From Bog-473 sp963807675 (lineage in GTDB: Bacteria; Actinomycetota; Acidimicrobiia; Acidimicrobiales; RAAP-2), in assembly GCA_963807675.1 (NCBI GenBank), contig CAWECP010000012.1, forward strand, positions 558,001-622,000: 64,000 nt of DNA. The letters are read 5' to 3'. Shown here piece after piece: positions 60,888-64,000 of the stretch. The stretch's first letter is position 1. The number at the start of each line of letters is the position of its first letter. Under the pieces are notes generated by a model. The model saw nothing but the letters and a program-made list of their open reading frames with translations, searched no databases and had not been told where the DNA came from. The translations under genes were made by a program, and so were the position numbers.

Positions 60888-61793
60888 GTGGCCGACCGCG
60901 GCGTCCGCTTCCACCAGTCCGTCGCCTTCCTGCCGAGCAGCCAGGTCATCCCGCTGACCCACGCCTCCGACCAGCTCGGCTACGGCGGCATGTACGTCTC
61001 CGAGCACCTCTTCAATCCGCGGCAACGCCTGTCGCGCTACACCTACTCGAAGGAGGAGGACGGCTCGCCGCCCTGGCTCGCCGAGGAGACGTCGTGGCCC
61101 GATCCCATGTGCCTGATTTCGGCCCTGGCCGGCTCGACGGAGAACCTGCTCTTCACCACCGGTGTCTACGTCGCCCCGATGCGGGACCTGATGACCGTGG
61201 CCAAGACCGTCGGCACGACGGCCTTTCTGTCGGCCAACCGTCTGCGCCTCGGCATCGGCGTCGGCTGGTGCAAGGAGGAGTTCGACCAGACCGGCCAGGA
61301 CTTCGACAACCGGGGCAAGCGCCTGAACGAAATGATCGTGGCCCTCCGCGCGCTGTGGCGCGGGGGCTGGGTGGAATTCCACGGCGACTACTACGACGTG
61401 CCCGAATGCCAGATGGAGCCCCATCCCAGCGAGCCGGTGCCCATCATCGGTGGTGGCCACTCCCCGGTGGCCCTGCGGCGGGCCGCGACACTCTGCGACG
61501 GCTGGATCGCGGCCGGCGCCTACAGCGAGGAGGAGGCGTGGGTCCACGTCGCCAACCTCCGCGAGGCGCTCAAGCGGGCCGATCGGGACGACGAGGGCTT
61601 CACGATCTACCTGTCGATCAACGAGATGCCCAGCGTCAACCTCTACCGGCGCTTCGCCGACGCCGGCGTCTTCGACTTCGTGTGCGCGCCCTGGATGGGC
61701 GCCGTGCGCGACGGCACGCCGGACGACGAGTCCCTGACGGCCCGCCTCGACGCGGTGCACCGCTTCGCCGACGACATCGTCGCCAAGTTCTGA
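60888..61793 (+). CDS. LLM-class flavin-dependent oxidoreductase
   Basis: A 301-residue luciferase-like TIM-barrel enzyme. VRFHQSVAFLPSSQVIPLTH opens the barrel. MRDLMTVAKTVGTTAFLSANRLRLGIGVGWCKEEF is the flavin region, and EPVPIIGGGHSPVALRRAATLCDGW the second flavin strand. It is probably F420-dependent, as in many actinobacterial relatives, but FMN is possible. GAGGTGG lies 5 bases before GTG 60888; GTG 60879 is an alternative. Second gene of the P450 operon, so its substrate may be a sterol-derived intermediate. Confidence 0.85.
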   Translation: MADRGVRFHQSVAFLPSSQVIPLTHASDQLGYGGMYVSEHLFNPRQRLSRYTYSKEEDGSPPWLAEETSWPDPMCLISALAGSTENLLFTTGVYVAPMRDLMTVAKTVGTTAFLSANRLRLGIGVGWCKEEFDQTGQDFDNRGKRLNEMIVALRALWRGGWVEFHGDYYDVPECQMEPHPSEPVPIIGGGHSPVALRRAATLCDGWIAAGAYSEEEAWVHVANLREALKRADRDDEGFTIYLSINEMPSVNLYRRFADAGVFDFVCAPWMGAVRDGTPDDESLTARLDAVHRFADDIVAKF

Positions 61794-61806
61794 TCGGAGG
61801 AGCCAC

Positions 61807-62844
61807 GTGAAGACCATGAAGCTCGGCCTGCAGCTCGGCTACTGGGGCTCTGGCCCGCCCCCCCACGCGGTCGAGCTCGTCGAGGAGGCCGACCGCCTCG
61901 GCTACGACTCGGTCTGGACGGCGGAGTCCTACGGTTCCGACGCCCTCACCCCGCTGGCCTGGTGGGGCAGCCGCACCACGAGGGTGCGCCTCGGCACGTC
62001 GCTGTGCCAGCTGTCGGCGCGCACGCCGACGGCGATGGCCATGGCCGCGCTGACCATGGACCACCTCTCGGGCGGACGCTTCGTGCTCGGCCTCGGCGTG
62101 TCGGGCCCCCAGGTGGTCGAGGGCTGGTACGGCCAGCCCTTCCCGGCACCGCTGGCGCGTACCCGCGAGTACGTCGACATCGTGCGCCAGGTGCTGGCCC
62201 GCCGAGAGCCGGTGACCAACGACGGCCCGCACTACCCGCTGCCCTATCCCGGCGGAACCGGCCTCGGGAAGCCGCTCAAGTCCATCGTGCACCCCTTGCG
62301 GGCCGACATCCCGATCATCTTGGGGGCCGAGGGGCCGAAGAACGTGGCGCTGGCGGCCGAGATCGCCGACGGCTGGTTCCCCATCTTCTTCTCCCCCAAG
62401 GCCATGTCGTCGTTCGAGGCGTCGCTCGACGAGGGCTTCGCCCGCCCCGGGGCGCGCCGCTCGGCGGCCGACTTCGAGGTGCTCGCCTTCGCGCCGACGG
62501 TGATCTCGGACGACACCGAGGCGGCGGCCGACGGCTTCCGCCCCTATTTGGCCCTCTACGTCGGCGGCATGGGGGCCAAGGAGATGAACTTCCACTTCGA
62601 CGTCTTCGCGCGCATGGGCTACGAGGAGGCCGCGCACAAAATTCAGGACGCCTACCTCGACGGGCGCAAGGACGACGCGGCCGCGGCCGTCCCCACCGCC
62701 ATGGTGGAGGACATCGCGCTGGTCGGCCCGGTCGAGAAGATCCGCGACGACCTCGAGGCCTGGCGCGAGTCGCGCGCCACGACCATGCTCGTCAACGGCG
62801 ACGCGGCCACGCTGCGCACCATGGCCGAGCTGGTGCTCGGCTGA
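61807..62844 (+). CDS. LLM-class F420-dependent oxidoreductase
   Basis: A 345-residue LLM enzyme of the F420-type group. MKLGLQLGYWGSGPPPHAVE, SVWTAESYGSDALTPLAWWG, LSARTPTAMAMAALTMDHLS and GRFVLGLGVSGPQVVEGWYG match that subfamily. The centre IPIILGAEGPKNVALAAEIADGW is the second cofactor strand. GGAGGAG lies 6 bases before the GTG. Third gene of the P450 operon, 13 bases after the previous stop. Confidence 0.88.
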   Translation: MKTMKLGLQLGYWGSGPPPHAVELVEEADRLGYDSVWTAESYGSDALTPLAWWGSRTTRVRLGTSLCQLSARTPTAMAMAALTMDHLSGGRFVLGLGVSGPQVVEGWYGQPFPAPLARTREYVDIVRQVLARREPVTNDGPHYPLPYPGGTGLGKPLKSIVHPLRADIPIILGAEGPKNVALAAEIADGWFPIFFSPKAMSSFEASLDEGFARPGARRSAADFEVLAFAPTVISDDTEAAADGFRPYLALYVGGMGAKEMNFHFDVFARMGYEEAAHKIQDAYLDGRKDDAAAAVPTAMVEDIALVGPVEKIRDDLEAWRESRATTMLVNGDAATLRTMAELVLG

Positions 62845-62884
62845 GCGGTTTCCCGCGGCGGGCGGGCCGCCGGCCGCGTCGAAG

Positions 62885-63292
62885 CTAGTAGCCGATCGCC
62901 CTCGGTGCTCCGGCAGCCGGTCCCACGTACTGCGACGAGCCGAAGCCCAGGATGGGTACGAAGATGAAGCTCAACAGGATCAGCCCGATGGCGAACCCCA
63001 CGCTCTTGCCGAAGGACTTGGCCAGGTCCAGGTTGATGATGATGCCGATGACGAGCACCACGAGCCAGCCGACGAACGGGATGAGGGCGATGAGGAACAG
63101 GGCCAGCCACCAACCGGGGCGCCCGATCACCTTCAACAGGATCCAGACGTTGTAGATGGGGATGATGGCGGCCCACCCCGGTTGGCCCGCCTTGGTGAAC
63201 ACATGCCACAGCGCGGCGATCTCGAAGACGATGACGGCGAGGTAGACGAGGATGAGGATGACGGCGCCACCTGATGCCAACAGAACTGCCAT
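62885..63292 (-). CDS. DUF5684-like small membrane protein
   Basis: A 135-residue integral membrane protein with about four spans. GGAVILILVYLAVIVFEIAAL, GWAAIIPIYNVWILLKVI, WWLALFLIALIPFVGWLVVL and FAIGLILLSFIFVPILGFG match the DUF5684 pattern, including the conserved AGxPGWAAIIPIYN turn. Family members lie beside signal peptidases or proteases; a Zn-protease gene starts 128 bases away on the other strand. Function unknown. Confidence 0.82.
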   Translation of the reverse strand: MAVLLASGGAVILILVYLAVIVFEIAALWHVFTKAGQPGWAAIIPIYNVWILLKVIGRPGWWLALFLIALIPFVGWLVVLVIGIIINLDLAKSFGKSVGFAIGLILLSFIFVPILGFGSSQYVGPAAGAPRAIGY

Positions 63293-63419
63293 GTCCGACC
63301 TCCGGGTCTGCTCGCGAGGGGGACGCGGGCAGCTCGATCGTAGGCGGGTGCACTCCCCGATGCAGCGATTCTGAGCTGGTATTCGCGGCGCGGTCACGCG
63401 GGTGCGCCACAATGCGCCG

Positions 63420-64000
63420 ATGACTCTGTTCGACGTCTTCAGCCCCGTGGAGGGCGGATTTCCGGCCGACGATCCGGCCGATGCGACGGCACCCGCCGAG
63501 ACACCTCCCGAGGTCGAGGTCCGCGTCAGCACCCGGCGCAAGAAGACGTCGGAGGCGCGGTGGGTCGGCGGTCGCATCGTCGTGTCGCTGCCCGCCCACC
63601 TCAACGGCGAGGCGCGCCAGAAGACGATCGACTGGCTGGTCGAGCGCCTCCTGTCGCGCCAGCGACTGCAGACCAACATGGGCGACGAGGCGCTCCTGGC
63701 CCGCGCCCTCGCGCTGAGCGACCGCTACCTCGTGGGCGCCCGGCCCCGTTCCGTCCGCTGGGTGACCAACCAATCGGCCCGCTGGGGCTCGTGCTCGTAC
63801 TACTCGGGCGACATCCGCATCTCGCACCGGCTGCGCGTCGTCCCCGAGTGGGTGCTCGACTCGGTACTGGCGCACGAGCTGGCACACCTGACCTACCCCG
63901 ACCACTCCCCGGCCTTCCACCGCCTCGCCGGCGGCTATCCCCGCCACGCCGAGGCGGGCGTCTTCCTGGCCGGCTACGGGCTCGGACTGTCGGCGCCGGC
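63420..64000 (+). CDS. DUF45/YgjP-type zinc metallopeptidase, partial
   Basis: The first 193 codons of a metallopeptidase that continues past the window end. VEVRVSTRRKKTSEARWVGG and the block RWGSCSYYSGDIRISHRL are YgjP/DUF45 landmarks. The zinc site HELAH is at residues 152-156, and the downstream HSPAFHR supplies the third ligand. Members are also called WLM-like or SprT-like proteases. The ATG at 63420 is the first in frame; no stop is seen. Confidence 0.85.
   Translation, partial: MTLFDVFSPVEGGFPADDPADATAPAETPPEVEVRVSTRRKKTSEARWVGGRIVVSLPAHLNGEARQKTIDWLVERLLSRQRLQTNMGDEALLARALALSDRYLVGARPRSVRWVTNQSARWGSCSYYSGDIRISHRLRVVPEWVLDSVLAHELAHLTYPDHSPAFHRLAGGYPRHAEAGVFLAGYGLGLSAP

Overview
The window is 64 kb of high-GC DNA. 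It uses many GTG starts and shows actinobacterial gene content: polyphosphate glucokinase, FadD/FadE families, LLM flavin oxidoreductases, and a mycobacterial igr-type sterol side-chain operon. An actinobacterium fits best, plausibly a member of the Acidimicrobiia. That placement is inference from gene content and is not backed by any rRNA or marker gene here. No tRNA, rRNA or CRISPR array was seen.

Layout. 1-7.7 kb is a loose block of small single genes: two dihydrofolate-reductase-fold proteins, a GntR regulator, a SnoaL-like protein, a Clp-N-only protein, an ECF sigma factor with a coupled membrane protein, and hypotheticals. 7.7-11.4 kb holds the overlapping biotin operon bioA-bioF-bioD. 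Divergent to it is an archaeal-type riboflavin synthase. 11.6-24 kb holds a secreted G1 peptidase, an acyl-CoA dehydrogenase, two acyl-CoA synthetases (one FadD19-like), small FMN and SRPBCC proteins, a class II aldolase, a large secreted repeat protein and a sulfatase. 23.9-36.2 kb is a mixed hydrolase and hypothetical region: Tat-exported phospholipase C, pentapeptide protein, secreted and cytosolic alpha/beta hydrolases, gamma-carbonic-anhydrase-like protein, DUF3237, beta-lactamase fold, CocE hydrolase and a P-loop kinase.

36.2-39.2 kb holds an LLM oxidoreductase divergent from a FadD17-like synthetase. 39.2-48.5 kb is a glucose-6-phosphate/pentose-phosphate island: zwf, HAD phosphatase and DUF2090 aldolase-like gene on one strand, rpiA alone, then ppgK-(tkt stub)-tal-pgi-gnd-pgl. 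Transketolase is reduced to its first ~34 codons, and the stub's stop overlaps the tal start. 48.8-51.2 kb holds a membrane protein, an AurF-like diiron oxygenase and a divergent TetR regulator with twin palindromic operators.

51.3-56.4 kb is a five-gene operon matching the mycobacterial igr locus, with every junction overlapping: chsE2, chsH2, chsE1, chsH1, ltp2. It encodes removal of the last three-carbon piece of the sterol side chain. 56.6-59.4 kb holds a truncated IS4-type element that has invaded the 3' end of a glutaminase gene; the glutaminase is in frame with an SRPBCC domain behind an ArsR regulator and a second SRPBCC gene. 59.6-62.8 kb is an operon of a CYP125-like P450 and two LLM oxidoreductases. 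The window ends in a DUF45/YgjP-type metalloprotease that runs off the edge.

How it works together. Four palindromic sites close to TNNAACNNGTTNNA, the published KstR operator of mycobacterial cholesterol catabolism, lie before the FadD19-like gene, between the LLM gene and fadD17, before the igr-like operon, and before the P450 operon. This suggests one sterol-responsive regulon spread over 40 kb. The kstR gene itself was not found here.
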